The notes: a model not told the origin generated them from the letters alone. DNA of 64,000 nucleotides from Pseudanabaena sp. PCC 7367 (GCF_000317065.1 NC_019701.1:1-64000), one strand, 5' to 3'. Shown: positions 37,123 through 47,026, counted from the first letter of the stretch. Translations and numbers: made by a program.

Positions 37123-38306
37123 AGACTATGGTGCGTGGCTAACGACTGAGTTAGTAAATCAAGGATGCCCTGGGCGGCTCTGGTGGCTGCACCTGGTTTG
37201 CCTAATTTGTGGCGCATTTCGGTATAGTCCGTTAGGGTCTGCGATCGCACCGTTTGGTCTTGCAGCAGGGTTAAGCAAGCCTCAGCAATATTAGTGGCGG
37301 TGGCTGCTTCCTGGAATAATTCAGGCACAACTTCCCGCTCCAGGATTAAATTGGGCGGTGACATAAATGGAATCGAGAAGCCCAAGATTTTCCTGGCCAC
37401 CCACACTGTACTGGCGCTGACTTTGTAGATCACCACCTGGGGTACGCCCAGTAGGGCAGTTTCTAAGTTAACAGTGCCAGATTTAGTTAGCACCAGATCA
37501 GCAGCCCGAATTAGTTGGTGAGATTTGCCATAGACAATTTCTGCCTCGATCCCATATTGATTCAGCATATCGGCGATCGGCTGGCGGAATTTTTCCGTAG
37601 ACAGTGCCAGCAAAAATTTAACCTGGGGCAATTTAGCCTTAATTGCCTGGCAAGCCTCCAGCATGGGCGGGAATAAGAATTTAATTTCCTGTGCCCGTGA
37701 CGCAGGCAGCATTGTTACTATCAGGTCAGATTCACCTAGGCCTAGCTCAGTGCGACAGATGGCACGATCGCTCACCTTGGCCATTTCATCGATCAATGGA
37801 TGTCCGACCCAGTCTACATTTGCGCCATGCTTGCGGTAGTAGGTGGCTTCCTGGGGAAAGATCGAAAAGATTTTATCGGTGAAGCCAGCGATCATTTTGG
37901 TGTTTTTATCCTTAAATGACCAGACCCATTCCTGGGGCGCAATGTAATAGGTAACTGGCTTGTTGAGTATGTTTTGAAAAAAGCTCCCCATCGCCAGATT
38001 AGGGGTCACATAGTCAATCAAAACAGCCAGATCGGGCGGGTCTTGCTTAAGTTGTTGCTTGGCTTGGCGTTGCAATCGCATGGTCGGTAACACAAACGGC
38101 AATGCTTCGGTCAGGCCGATCGAACCGATCGCGGCGGTATTACCCAGCAACTTCACCCCAGCCGCAGCCATCCGATCGCCACCTAAAGCTACAATTTCCA
38201 GCTCAATTCCACGCTGTTTTGCCTCGGCAAACATTGCCTGCACTAGGATTGAACCATGCCAGTCGCCAGAGACTTCTCCGGTGCTAATAAATATGCGTTG
38301 CTTCAT
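37119..38306 (-). CDS. lpxB: Lipid-A-disaccharide synthase
   Basis: Glycosyltransferase (GT19) that joins UDP-2,3-diacylglucosamine and lipid X to make the lipid A disaccharide at the inner membrane. From ATG 38306 it is 395 residues. It begins MKQRIFISTGEVSGDWHGS (family start) and contains LGGDRMAAAGV, DYVTPNLAMG, YYIAPQEWVWSFK, LLPASRAQEI, and the nucleotide-sugar site TKSGTVNLETALLGVPQVVIYK. An upstream frame to 38366 adds 20 non-conserved residues and is unlikely. The stop codon abuts an IS relic, so the extreme C-terminus (LATHHSL) may have been altered. Confidence 0.95.
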   Translation of the reverse strand: MKQRIFISTGEVSGDWHGSILVQAMFAEAKQRGIELEIVALGGDRMAAAGVKLLGNTAAIGSIGLTEALPFVLPTMRLQRQAKQQLKQDPPDLAVLIDYVTPNLAMGSFFQNILNKPVTYYIAPQEWVWSFKDKNTKMIAGFTDKIFSIFPQEATYYRKHGANVDWVGHPLIDEMAKVSDRAICRTELGLGESDLIVTMLPASRAQEIKFLFPPMLEACQAIKAKLPQVKFLLALSTEKFRQPIADMLNQYGIEAEIVYGKSHQLIRAADLVLTKSGTVNLETALLGVPQVVIYKVSASTVWVARKILGFSIPFMSPPNLILEREVVPELFQEAATATNIAEACLTLLQDQTVRSQTLTDYTEMRHKLGKPGAATRAAQGILDLLTQSLATHHSL

Positions 38307-38671
38307 CTTGCGATCGATTGAACTCCTGTGATGGGAAATTTGGGAATTGGTTGATTTCGAAAACATGATCCCAATTACCTTGTTGCTAATATTTTTGTGA
38401 GATCATTAACTAGAAATTGCTGGCTCTACTTGGCTGAGATTGTTCCGCACAACTTCAAGAGATCTCGCTGGCAATAATAATGAATGCTTGGCCACAAACT
38501 TGATATAACTAGCAATGATTACACAGTAACTTGCTTGAAAAAATATTAGGTAGGTATTGCGAGAAGATCATATCAACTTATTTGCAATTCCTAGATCGAT
38601 CGCATAAGGGATTTTGGATTTCATCTTTCTAGCTCCAGCATCATGCCCAGTTCATATTGATTTATGCCGAT

Positions 38672-38698
38672 GCGATCTAGGCGATCTAGGCGATTTAG
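38672..38698. repeat. Three tandem copies of a 9-bp unit
   Basis: GCGATCTAG, GCGATCTAG, GCGATTTAG: two perfect copies and one with a single change, in the helicase upstream region. Confidence 0.75.
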
Positions 38699-38785
38699 AT
38701 TTGCACAAAAAGTTCCAAGAAATTAGCATAGATTACTACTGTTTACGTTTACATTTACATTTCTCCTGCTTATTCCCAAAGCTTC

Positions 38786-38815
38786 CCCGAAGCCTTATAA
38801 CCCGAAGCCTTATAA
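38786..38815. repeat. Perfect 15-bp tandem duplication
   Basis: CCCGAAGCCTTATAA occurs twice head to tail, ending 18 bases before the helicase start codon, so it lies in the probable 5' leader. Confidence 0.8.
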
Positions 38816-38833
38816 ATTGAAGCTAATTAAACT

Positions 38834-41227
38834 ATGACAATCGCACCGCAACTGGCAACCCAACTGGCCGAATTACATGCTTCCTTGCGAGCCGGACAGC
38901 AACAGATGGCGCAATGGCAAAGCGGAGAGCTGGCAGTTTCGGCAGTGCCAGGGGCAGGGAAATCAACCGGCATGGCGGTGGCGGCAGTGATTACGATCGC
39001 CAACAATCAACTCAGTCGGCAGCGGCAATTGGTGGTGGTTACCTTCACCCGATCGGCAGCCAGCAACATTCGCCGCAAAATTCGTAAACATCTACAAGAG
39101 TTGCGATTGCCCCAAAGCGCCTTTACGGTGAATACTTTGCATGGTTTGGCTTTTAGTATTGCCAGTTCCCATGCTGAATTGTCGGGATTTAGTGCGGCGG
39201 AAACCCAGATAATTTCTGAGCCGCGCAAGCTGGGTTTAATTAAACAGGCGGCGAATCGATGGTTGCGGAAAAATCCTCGCTTATATGAGATGTTGTTGGA
39301 AGGTAGGGGGTTTGATGGCGAAGATGCAGAGCGATTGCGGCGGCAGACGATCCTACGCACCGAAGTGCTGCCAGCCCTAGCACGGGAGGCGATCGCCACG
39401 GCCAAGAGTGCCAAACTATCGCCGGATGACTTGCGCTATGCAGATGCGGGCGAAATTTTAGAGGTCGCCGCTGGTTTATATGAAACCTATCAAAGCCTGT
39501 TGCATAAGCAGGGCATGATTGACTATGACGATATGATTCTGGGGGCGCTGCGGGTACTGGCTCAGGATTCCGTGCAGCAATATTGGCAGGAACGGGTATT
39601 TGCGGTGTTTGAAGACGAAGCGCAGGATTCTTCACCATTACAAACTAAATTGCTCGAACAATTGGCAGTAGTGAGGCCACAGGGTAGAGATGCTGAGATG
39701 GGTGGCGATCGCGCTGATTTAGATCGCCAGAATCGAGATCTTGAGCAGAGGAATAATAGCCAATCTGTTGTTAATCTTGACGGCGCTAACAATCAAGAGG
39801 GGCAGCAAGAGAGGCATCCAGAGAATCAAAACTTAAATCTAATTCGGGTGGGCGATCCCAATCAAGCAATTAATTCCACTTTTACGAATGCCGATCCGCG
39901 CTTTTTTAATCAATTCTGCGATCGCGCCCAGAGCCGGGGGCGATTGGTCAGCCTCGATCAAGCCGGACGCAGCAGCAGCAGGATTATGGCCAGCGCCAAT
40001 CAGGTTTTAGATTGGGTGAATAGCTCAACCTATGCCCAACCGGAACCACCATTCCGGCAGCAACATATTCGTGCCGTCGATCCTGGCGATCCCCAACCCA
40101 ATGCCAATCCCGCCCCATTGCCAAGCCGTGGTAATGGCCTAGAAATTAATTTCCCGCCTAATATCAACCATACAGTACGTTTGCTCTACGATCGCGCCCA
40201 GCAGCTATTGGCGCAGAATCCAGAATTAAGCATGGCGGTGCTGGTACGGCAACATAATCAAGGTCGGTTTGTGTGCGAGGAACTGGAAAACTTCAACCGC
40301 GATCACCCTGATCCCATTCGCGTTTATGACGTGGAACAACGCGATCGCCGTTCCCGCGTACCAGAAGACATGCTAGCCATATTGCAATTCCTCGATCGCC
40401 CCCATTCACCGGATAACCTCAAAGCAGCGCTGCGGGTTCTGTCCAAACGGCAAATTATTAAGCCCCAGGATCTCGATGCCCTGGCCAGCTTACCGGAACA
40501 GTTTTTATATCCCACCGCACTTGATCCCAACTTCACCCCCATTGCGATCGCAGCAAGGCATATTTGCACCGGGCTGCTGCGTGCCAAACTGGAGCTACCC
40601 CCATATAACCTCATCGCTTTTATTGCCCTCACATTAAGGTATGACCAGGGAGAACTAGCTACTGCCGACAAACTTAGCGATCGGCTTAGTTCGCAACTAG
40701 AGGAATATAATCTAGCGGCAATGGTGGCAGCCTTGCAGGATATCGTAACTTCCGAGAGTTTTGAAGCGGTTGAAGATGAGAACCTCGAAGATCGCTACAC
40801 CCGTTCAGGTCAATTGACCGTAATCAGTATGCACAAGGCTAAGGGGCTGGATTGGGATGTGGTATTCATGCCGTTTTTGCATAAGCGAATCATTCCTGGC
40901 GAACTATTTCAGAAGGAGGCGGTTAAGTTCTTAGGCGAATTCACGTTGCCAGAAGTTGCCCGCGCCCAAATTCGCGCCATGATTCACGGCGAACTGATCC
41001 CCGATCCCACTGTAGCCTGGAGTCGATGCCAGAGCCTCAAACAGGCGGAAGAATTTCGATTGCTGTATGTGGGCATGACCAGAGCGAAGCGATTGCTGTG
41101 GTTGTCTGCGGCTCGTTCCGCACCATTTAGCTGGAACAATCGAGACAATCTTACCGATAACGCTGATGTTTGCCCAGCCCTGAAAACTTTGGTAGATAGC
41201 TTCCCTGACGCGATCGGGAATGACTAA
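38834..41227 (+). CDS. UvrD/Rep-type superfamily 1 helicase
   Basis: A 797-residue SF1A DNA helicase. Motif I (Walker A) is VPGAGKST (38-45), motif Ia is VVTFTRSAASNIRRKI, motif II is FEDEAQDSSPLQ, motif III is RVGDPNQAIN, motif V is VISMHKAKGLDWDVVF, and motif VI is LLYVGMTRAKRLLW. Between motifs II and III is a hydrophilic Gln/Asn/Asp-rich insertion of about 50 residues (about 39,670-39,840). It lacks the RecB-type nuclease domain. It probably unwinds DNA in repair or recombination. The motif II sequence DEAQD replaces the usual DExQD and is a known variant. Confidence 0.9.
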   Translation: MTIAPQLATQLAELHASLRAGQQQMAQWQSGELAVSAVPGAGKSTGMAVAAVITIANNQLSRQRQLVVVTFTRSAASNIRRKIRKHLQELRLPQSAFTVNTLHGLAFSIASSHAELSGFSAAETQIISEPRKLGLIKQAANRWLRKNPRLYEMLLEGRGFDGEDAERLRRQTILRTEVLPALAREAIATAKSAKLSPDDLRYADAGEILEVAAGLYETYQSLLHKQGMIDYDDMILGALRVLAQDSVQQYWQERVFAVFEDEAQDSSPLQTKLLEQLAVVRPQGRDAEMGGDRADLDRQNRDLEQRNNSQSVVNLDGANNQEGQQERHPENQNLNLIRVGDPNQAINSTFTNADPRFFNQFCDRAQSRGRLVSLDQAGRSSSRIMASANQVLDWVNSSTYAQPEPPFRQQHIRAVDPGDPQPNANPAPLPSRGNGLEINFPPNINHTVRLLYDRAQQLLAQNPELSMAVLVRQHNQGRFVCEELENFNRDHPDPIRVYDVEQRDRRSRVPEDMLAILQFLDRPHSPDNLKAALRVLSKRQIIKPQDLDALASLPEQFLYPTALDPNFTPIAIAARHICTGLLRAKLELPPYNLIAFIALTLRYDQGELATADKLSDRLSSQLEEYNLAAMVAALQDIVTSESFEAVEDENLEDRYTRSGQLTVISMHKAKGLDWDVVFMPFLHKRIIPGELFQKEAVKFLGEFTLPEVARAQIRAMIHGELIPDPTVAWSRCQSLKQAEEFRLLYVGMTRAKRLLWLSAARSAPFSWNNRDNLTDNADVCPALKTLVDSFPDAIGND

Positions 41228-41390
41228 ATCATGACTACATCTGTTCTATTAGCTTCACAAAATTAATCAACCCATTGAGAACTTAATTTTGAGCGGTACT
41301 TGTAATTCTCCACCCTCAATGAATTAATTAGGAGTAGTCAAAAACTGCTTCCTTCAAAGTTATTCTTTAACTATTGAAGTTGATTGAAAT

Positions 41391-41846
41391 TCACTCCGGA
41401 CAATTACGATCGCTAATGGTGCGATTCGGCAAAGTAGTGTGACAAAGATAAGCATCACTAAGTTGGTTTGGTGTCACGATCGCACTGGTTAAGTTAGCAT
41501 CCACCAGCAAGGTTCCGGCCAGATTCGCCCCCGATAGATCTGCACCCGACAAATCCGCCTGGGAGAGATTGGCATCCCTCAAATCCGTATTAATTAATTG
41601 GGCATCACTCAAATTAGCTCCTGCCAGCACCGCCTTGATTAAGGAAATACCGCTGAGGTTAGCAGCTCGCAGGTTAACCTGTTGCATATTGGTGTTCTGC
41701 AAAACCGCCCCAGGCTTGTTACCGTCAATCAAGCTATGACTATGCTCAAGGCTAGATAACTTTAAAGTATTATTCGCATTGGCAGGGGCAATCATCGCGG
41801 GGGCGATCGCAATTGTGGCGATCGAAATGAGCGTAAATGTTTTCAT
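41391..41846 (-). CDS. Secreted pentapeptide-repeat protein
   Basis: A 151-residue protein starting at ATG 41846, directly preceded by GGTGAGGAG. A signal peptide (MKTFTLISIATIAIAPAMIAPANA) is followed by pentapeptide repeats (about 50-120: ANLSG, AVLAGANLSDAQLINTDLRDANLSQ in part) and a short tail with two cysteines (YLCHTTLPNRTISDRNCPE). It is probably periplasmic or thylakoid-lumenal. The role is unknown. The frame extends to TTG 41861, but the Shine-Dalgarno favours 41846. Confidence 0.85.
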   Translation of the reverse strand: MKTFTLISIATIAIAPAMIAPANANNTLKLSSLEHSHSLIDGNKPGAVLQNTNMQQVNLRAANLSGISLIKAVLAGANLSDAQLINTDLRDANLSQADLSGADLSGANLAGTLLVDANLTSAIVTPNQLSDAYLCHTTLPNRTISDRNCPE

Positions 41847-42591
41847 CTCCTCACCTAACAAATGGCTACAAAAATCATTAGGAGCTTTGCCAAAACTTCC
41901 AACCTAATGCTAACTTGCTAATTTACTTCTAGCAATATTTTTTATTTCTGCGCAACCCATTTCTTCTATCACTAAATAGATCTACTTTGGCCTACAAAAT
42001 CAGCTTATTTAGCCTACGACAACTGAATATAAAGGTCAATTAATTTTGCCAAAGTTAAGTTGGTTTAACTTTTTTAGTTTAATAGCATGAGACTTCAAAA
42101 TTTCTGGTTAAAGCCTACTTGAAATCTAGTTTTCTTAATAATCAAATTTTTTTGGATATTGGCTATTGCTATTTTTCGTAAATTTCAAAACAAGCAATTT
42201 TGTAATTTAAATTGCTTAAAATCAATATAGATCTCGTCTATACTAAGTAGCAAGGGTATGTTTACGTTTTAGGAATGTTGAATTTGATCTGTAGATCGTA
42301 AATTTTCACAGCTCAATTCATACCAATTATTTTCAATTGCTGGCAATTAATAAATATTTTTGCCTCCGTTAACTAATGCTTAACCATAGTTTTGTAAGCT
42401 GACGCAGATAATAGCTACATCAGTGGTTAAGGGATGTAGAGTTTTTCAACTATTTCTATAGACTTAGATCAATCTTTTTTGCGAAAAGCTTTGGTTTTAC
42501 TCTATGCAACCGCAAAGATATTGAATATAATTGAGCTATTCGTATGTGGAGAGATTTCGCTTGAGAAATAATCAATCAATTTTATTGTCAT
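41847..42591. other. AT-rich divergent spacer upstream of arsR
   Basis: About 745 bases, visibly richer in A and T than the genes and with no HIP1 site. It contains no credible ORF or RNA gene. An operator for ArsR probably lies near its 3' end but I cannot define it. Confidence 0.45.
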
Positions 42592-42924
42592 ATGCCTACA
42601 GTCAAACTTGATAAGTCAAATCTAACAACCTCTGGTTTTCACGCTCTTTCCGATCCTTTGCGGATTCGTATTCTAGAATTGTTAAAGCAACAGGAATATT
42701 GCGTTTGCGAACTTTGCGATCGACTAGATGTAACCCAATCCAAGCTCTCTTTCCATCTAAAAACCCTCAAGGAAGCAGAGCTAATCACCGGTCGTCAGGA
42801 AGGTCGGTGGATCTACTATCGCCTTAATTTATCTCAGCTTGTTTTGCTAGAGCAGTATTTATCTGAGTACAGACGGTTCATTGATACCTTACCGGCTAGA
42901 ACTGGTGATGATATCCCTCTTTAA
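42592..42924 (+). CDS. ArsR/SmtB-family metalloregulator
   Basis: A 110-residue winged-helix repressor: HALSDPLRIRILELLKQQEYCVCELCDRLDVTQSKLSFHLKTLKEAELI, then the wing GRQEGRWIYYRL. The metal-sensing cysteines typical of arsenite-type ArsR are present in the DNA-recognition helix region as YCVCELC (C37, C39, C42). Members dissociate from DNA on binding As(III) or Sb(III). No arsenic transporter, reductase or other regulated gene is adjacent, so the target is elsewhere or is the gene itself. Metal identity is inferred from the CVC motif. Confidence 0.9.
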   Translation: MPTVKLDKSNLTTSGFHALSDPLRIRILELLKQQEYCVCELCDRLDVTQSKLSFHLKTLKEAELITGRQEGRWIYYRLNLSQLVLLEQYLSEYRRFIDTLPARTGDDIPL

Positions 42925-43669
42925 GTTTAAACTATGCATTGGTTTGAGCTCAAAATTGAGATAATTGAGATATAAGTTCTAACTGCCTAATGTAAGCTGA
43001 TACAGCAATTGGCTGATCGGAATATGAGTCGATTTAGCTCTAGATTAGCTTTGAATTAATCTAAGCTTTATGGCTAGGCAGCTAGAGTAATTAACTGGCA
43101 TTTATATCGCAACTTCAATACTTCAGGTTTTTTATTAACCGATTAACCAACGGTAGAAGATCAGCCTCAGCCCTATTCTGTCGAAACTCAGCCGATGAGA
43201 GAGCAAGGCTTGGACACCTACTTTCAGACTTTCAGAATCAATCAATCAATTGATCGGATCAGACTGGCGCTTAGCAAACTACTAGCTATTAATAATAGCT
43301 CTGATTGCATTATAGGTGAGAGGAGGACAAACCTATATGCATTAGGTAATGGTCTAGAAGTAAGTTTTTTTAGTAAATGCAAATGAATCTTGAGTAAGTT
43401 GCAATTCTATGGCCAAATATCATTTATAGCTAAAACTACCCATGAATAATATGCCCAATCAACAACCAACTTAAAATGAATTGAATAATAGAGCTTTTCC
43501 CAAACGAGTATTGCCAGCATATATTTATTGTTCTGAGCAATTCTCTTTGCAACATATCGGAGTAAGGAGTAAGCAAGAAATAAAAAGGAGCACATGGTTT
43601 AGTTGCGCTCCTTTACTCATTTAAGAACTAAGAGAGGAAGTCAATAGTAGTCAACCTGTTCTATATTCC
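42925..43669. other. Intergenic region between arsR and pilQ
   Basis: About 745 AT-rich bases. A 63-codon frame (43195-43386) has no Shine-Dalgarno and no recognisable features; I do not call it. The right end holds the terminator of the pil operon listed at 43581-43614. Confidence 0.5.
43581..43614 (-). terminator. Rho-independent terminator of pilMNOQ
   Basis: On the minus strand AAAGGAGC pairs perfectly with GCTCCTTT over a 15-base loop and runs into TTTTTA. It lies about 55 bases beyond the pilQ stop codon. Confidence 0.75.
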
Positions 43670-46069
43670 TTATCTGAACGGAATACCGTTGCTGTCAAGT
43701 ACCTGTTGTACTTCTGGACCTGGTTGATAGGTATAACCATATTGGCTAGCATATTCACTATCATCAAGAATCCTTGGTGTAACTAGAATAACAACCTCGT
43801 TACGGGTATTCTCAGTGCTTTCACTTCTAAACAGGGTACCAAGGATAGGTAAATCACCAAAGAACGGTACTTTGTTTATAATCTGACGATCGACATCTTG
43901 AATTACCCCAGTCAGGATCAAGGTTTGGTTGTCACGCAATCTAATTTGACCAGATTCAAGTTCGCGCTTGATCAGCAAATCTACTGGGCCAGCAAAGTTA
44001 TCGGTCGAAATATTTCGCGTGTCTCCAATGCTGGCGATCGTCGGCGCGATCGATAGGTTAATAAATCCATTATCATCAATCCGCACCACGTTGATATTCA
44101 AGCTCAAGCCCGCAGTTTCAATCACTGGGTTACCGGAAGTATCAATCTGGATGATTTCATCACCTAGATCAACTCTGGCCGTCTCGGACTCCTGTACCAA
44201 TAGGGTTGGATCGGTTAGTAACTTGGCATGGCCACTGGTGATACTAGCTTCCAACCTGGATAGGAACTGTCTGGGATATTGGAAGATCTGAGGCAAGGAA
44301 TAAGCTAGTTGTGCCGCTTGACCAATAAAGGATGGTTGTGGTGCTTGGGCATCAACAGGTGCTGTAGCCAAAACTGGGGCACCTGTGTCAGGATCAAGCA
44401 AGATTGGTGTATTCCCAAACGGTCCTGTCTGGAGCGCTGGTGGTAAGCCAGGTAGGTTAGCATTGATTACGCCACCGGGATTGAGGTAATAGGTGGCAGG
44501 AACACCAGGAACACCATTTGTACCATCCAGAATTGGTTGGCCGGTGGTTGGATCTACAACAATTCTAGGAGCATTTCCTGGTACAGCGTTGCGCTGTGGA
44601 GTTATTCCAGAAATACCAGGAGTTGTAGGACTATCTGTAAATGGTGAGCCTGGCTGGTTTTGTTGGAGTGGTACAAATTCACCTGAGATCGGATCTTGGG
44701 TAAGTTGTGTACCATCAGGATTGACAAATAATGGTGTGCCTGCCAAGGGATTATTACCAACTGGCCGTGAGAATACATCACCATCAGTGGTAGCAGGAGC
44801 CGCATTAAGCTCCCCAAAGTTGAGCACCGCCGTACCATCTCTCACGGTCACAAAGGTATTATCGATCCCAAAGGAGGAATTGGCCGAGAATCCCTGAGAT
44901 TCGGTCAAGTTAATTTCCACAATCTTGACATTGATCGCCACCTGACGCTTGCGGATATCAAGTCTGGCTAGCTGGGCAGAGGCATACTCAACCTGGCTAG
45001 GAGTTCCGACCAAGGTAATTGAATTAGTCCGCTCTTCTGCGATTACGGAAAGCCCACTTAATGGTGCTAGAGAATTCTCATCCCGTTGAATACTTTCCAG
45101 AACCGGTACTTCTTCTAGGGGAATATTCTGAACGACCACGCCACCGGAGCCAACTTCTGCAGCTTGCGCCCCTGGGATCGGCCTCTGTCTGGTGATCGCC
45201 CGTTCTGCGCCCAAGCTAACCAGAAATGCCGAAGCTTCTCCAGCAGTGACTTGGTTCAGGCGATAGCTACGCGTGACAATGTTTTTGAGTGTAATTGGCA
45301 AATTAGCAGCTACAAAGATAGTCTTGCCAATCCGGTTAGCATCCAAACCAGTCAATCGCAAAACATTATTAAATACATCCTGTGCAGTTTCGTTCTCAAT
45401 ATCCAGAGAGATACGCCGATCGGCGGGATTACTTTGGTTGGCAGCAGTGTTTGTCTGACCCGACATATCATCAGCAAAAGCAACATTCAGACCCGCAACT
45501 CTGGCGATCAGAGCTAATACATCCCTAACCGGAGCCTCTCGCAAAGAAATTCTGGGCACTCGTTCCGCGCTACCCAAATCAATAAGATCAGGACGGAGCA
45601 GGGTATTGCTAACAGCGATGTCGCCAACCGGAGGTGGTACTGGGCGACGCTGCAGCGGTGGCACTACCCCTTGAATCCGGCCAGGTAACTGGGGATGCAC
45701 TGGAGGCACTGTGGGCGGGATTGGTTGAGAAGTACGAGGCTTCCCATCTTTGGTGGTAACAGTTACCTGAGACTGAAATAGAGCCTCTTCTGAGGTGTTA
45801 TCTACAGGCACTGTTGCAGTCTTAGGAACCGCATTATCGGGAATGTTACGTTGATTACTTCGCGCCTGAGCTATTTTTAAAGCCTCTACAGCCTGACGCC
45901 GACCCATAACTCTGGAATTAGGATTCGCTGAATTCGCTTCTACTAATTCTGATTCAGAAGCTTCTTTATTTGAATTTTGTGCTGCTCTAGCATTTAGTGG
46001 CATCGCCAGAAACATCTGGGGGAATACCGTTGCTGCCATCAGCCAGCAAAATAAAGATCGTTTATCCAT
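43670..46069 (-). CDS. pilQ: Type IV pilus secretin PilQ
   Basis: Outer-membrane secretin through which type IV pili pass; needed for motility and DNA uptake. The 799-residue protein has a signal peptide (about 1-29), a Pro-rich linker, an STN/N0 domain (about 170-260, ISLREAPVRDVLALIARVAG), N1-type repeats (ITLKNIVTRSYRLNQ), and a C-terminal secretin domain (LSRLEASITSGHAKLLTDP, then LILTGVIQDVDR and PFFGDLPILGTLFRS). Within the secretin region is a Pro/Gly/Asn-rich insertion of about 150 residues (about 44,340-44,830). A GAGGAG Shine-Dalgarno is upstream. Last gene of the pilMNOQ cluster. Confidence 0.94.
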   Translation of the reverse strand: MDKRSLFCWLMAATVFPQMFLAMPLNARAAQNSNKEASESELVEANSANPNSRVMGRRQAVEALKIAQARSNQRNIPDNAVPKTATVPVDNTSEEALFQSQVTVTTKDGKPRTSQPIPPTVPPVHPQLPGRIQGVVPPLQRRPVPPPVGDIAVSNTLLRPDLIDLGSAERVPRISLREAPVRDVLALIARVAGLNVAFADDMSGQTNTAANQSNPADRRISLDIENETAQDVFNNVLRLTGLDANRIGKTIFVAANLPITLKNIVTRSYRLNQVTAGEASAFLVSLGAERAITRQRPIPGAQAAEVGSGGVVVQNIPLEEVPVLESIQRDENSLAPLSGLSVIAEERTNSITLVGTPSQVEYASAQLARLDIRKRQVAINVKIVEINLTESQGFSANSSFGIDNTFVTVRDGTAVLNFGELNAAPATTDGDVFSRPVGNNPLAGTPLFVNPDGTQLTQDPISGEFVPLQQNQPGSPFTDSPTTPGISGITPQRNAVPGNAPRIVVDPTTGQPILDGTNGVPGVPATYYLNPGGVINANLPGLPPALQTGPFGNTPILLDPDTGAPVLATAPVDAQAPQPSFIGQAAQLAYSLPQIFQYPRQFLSRLEASITSGHAKLLTDPTLLVQESETARVDLGDEIIQIDTSGNPVIETAGLSLNINVVRIDDNGFINLSIAPTIASIGDTRNISTDNFAGPVDLLIKRELESGQIRLRDNQTLILTGVIQDVDRQIINKVPFFGDLPILGTLFRSESTENTRNEVVILVTPRILDDSEYASQYGYTYQPGPEVQQVLDSNGIPFR

Positions 46070-46198
46070 GGTGCTGAACTCCTCATCATCTAAACCACAT
46101 TGAAAACTATTAACACACTAGCTTGCGAAACTAAACCACCTGACCAAGACATGTTATCAAAATTTATGATTGTCTGGGTAAATTTAATGTAAATCTAA

Positions 46199-47026
46199 CT
46201 ACGGCGTTGTTGCTGCTTCTGCTTCTGCCGCTGCTGCCGCCGCTGCTGCTGCTACTGCCTCTCGATCTCGCTGCTCTAGAGCCAACAAAGCCTCTTCAGG
46301 AATAGCAACATAGGTTTGCAGGGTGAACTTGGTATCTAGCAGAGGTGGAAAATTAGCCAGAATCGCTTTTTCTTGCTCATCGGTTAATTCTAGACTGCCA
46401 CCTAAGGCTATTTCCGTTGATGCCTTTTCTACACTAAAAGTTTTTACCACTAGTAAAGGTCTGAGCCTTTCAATGCGCTGCATATAGTCTAGGGTGTCTT
46501 GATAGGTAGCAGAAAAGGTAACCGAAAAGGTTTGAGCCACAAATTGCGAATCAATCTCTTCGGTTGCGATCGCACCGGTTGTGCTGGGGGTAAAACTCTC
46601 TAGTGCACCGGCAAATTCAATCGAAGCCAACGAATTGGAAACCACTCGTGGTTCCGGTAGCTGAGCATTCAAATCCAAAAGCAAGGTATCGGTTACATCG
46701 ACATCAGGCAGGAATGAGAGGGCAGTGCGATTACGGTCTCTGGCATCATCAACTGATCCAGCCACACCAGCCTTACTGGCGATCTGGGCTTCCAAATTTT
46801 GGATCGATTGTTGCTTCTGGGTAATTTCGGCCTCAGCTTGATTAATTCGATCGAGGCGGGGCTTGGTATAGTTTAAAAACACCCAACCAGACACACCGAC
46901 CAGACCGACACCAAGAATAATCCCTAATACCCGGCTAGAGAGGTTGACCCCGAATAGGGTGACTCCACCACCTCCTACGCCTTCTTCAAAATCGTCAGCC
47001 GCACCAAGGTTAGCTGTCATTTTCAA
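46199..47026 (-). CDS. pilO: Type IV pilus inner-membrane protein PilO
   Basis: Alignment-complex protein that pairs with PilN in the inner membrane. The 275-residue protein has one membrane helix (about 32-51, VLGIILGVGLVGVSGWVFL), a periplasmic coiled coil (AEAEITQKQQSIQNLEAQI), and a ferredoxin-like PilO domain. The C-terminus ends in a polyalanine tract with Glu (about 255-273, encoded by GCN repeats). It overlaps the end of pilN by 17 bases, indicating translational coupling; ATG at 47026 or at 47020 could start it. Confidence 0.88.
   Translation of the reverse strand: MKMTANLGAADDFEEGVGGGGVTLFGVNLSSRVLGIILGVGLVGVSGWVFLNYTKPRLDRINQAEAEITQKQQSIQNLEAQIASKAGVAGSVDDARDRNRTALSFLPDVDVTDTLLLDLNAQLPEPRVVSNSLASIEFAGALESFTPSTTGAIATEEIDSQFVAQTFSVTFSATYQDTLDYMQRIERLRPLLVVKTFSVEKASTEIALGGSLELTDEQEKAILANFPPLLDTKFTLQTYVAIPEEALLALEQRDREAVAAAAAAAAAEAEAATTP

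Larger units (their letters stand above)
38307..38833. other. Divergent spacer between lpxB and the helicase gene
   Basis: About 530 bases without a credible gene. It contains two short tandem repeats (38672-38698 and 38786-38815, listed separately). Promoters are not evident. Confidence 0.45.

Noticed and set aside
43195..43386. 63-codon frame between arsR and pilQ
   Set aside because: No ribosome-binding site, no recognisable motif, in an AT-rich gap; most likely chance.
46204..46260. GCN trinucleotide run as a possible regulatory microsatellite
   Set aside because: It encodes the polyalanine tail of PilO and has mixed codons, so it is better explained as coding low complexity.
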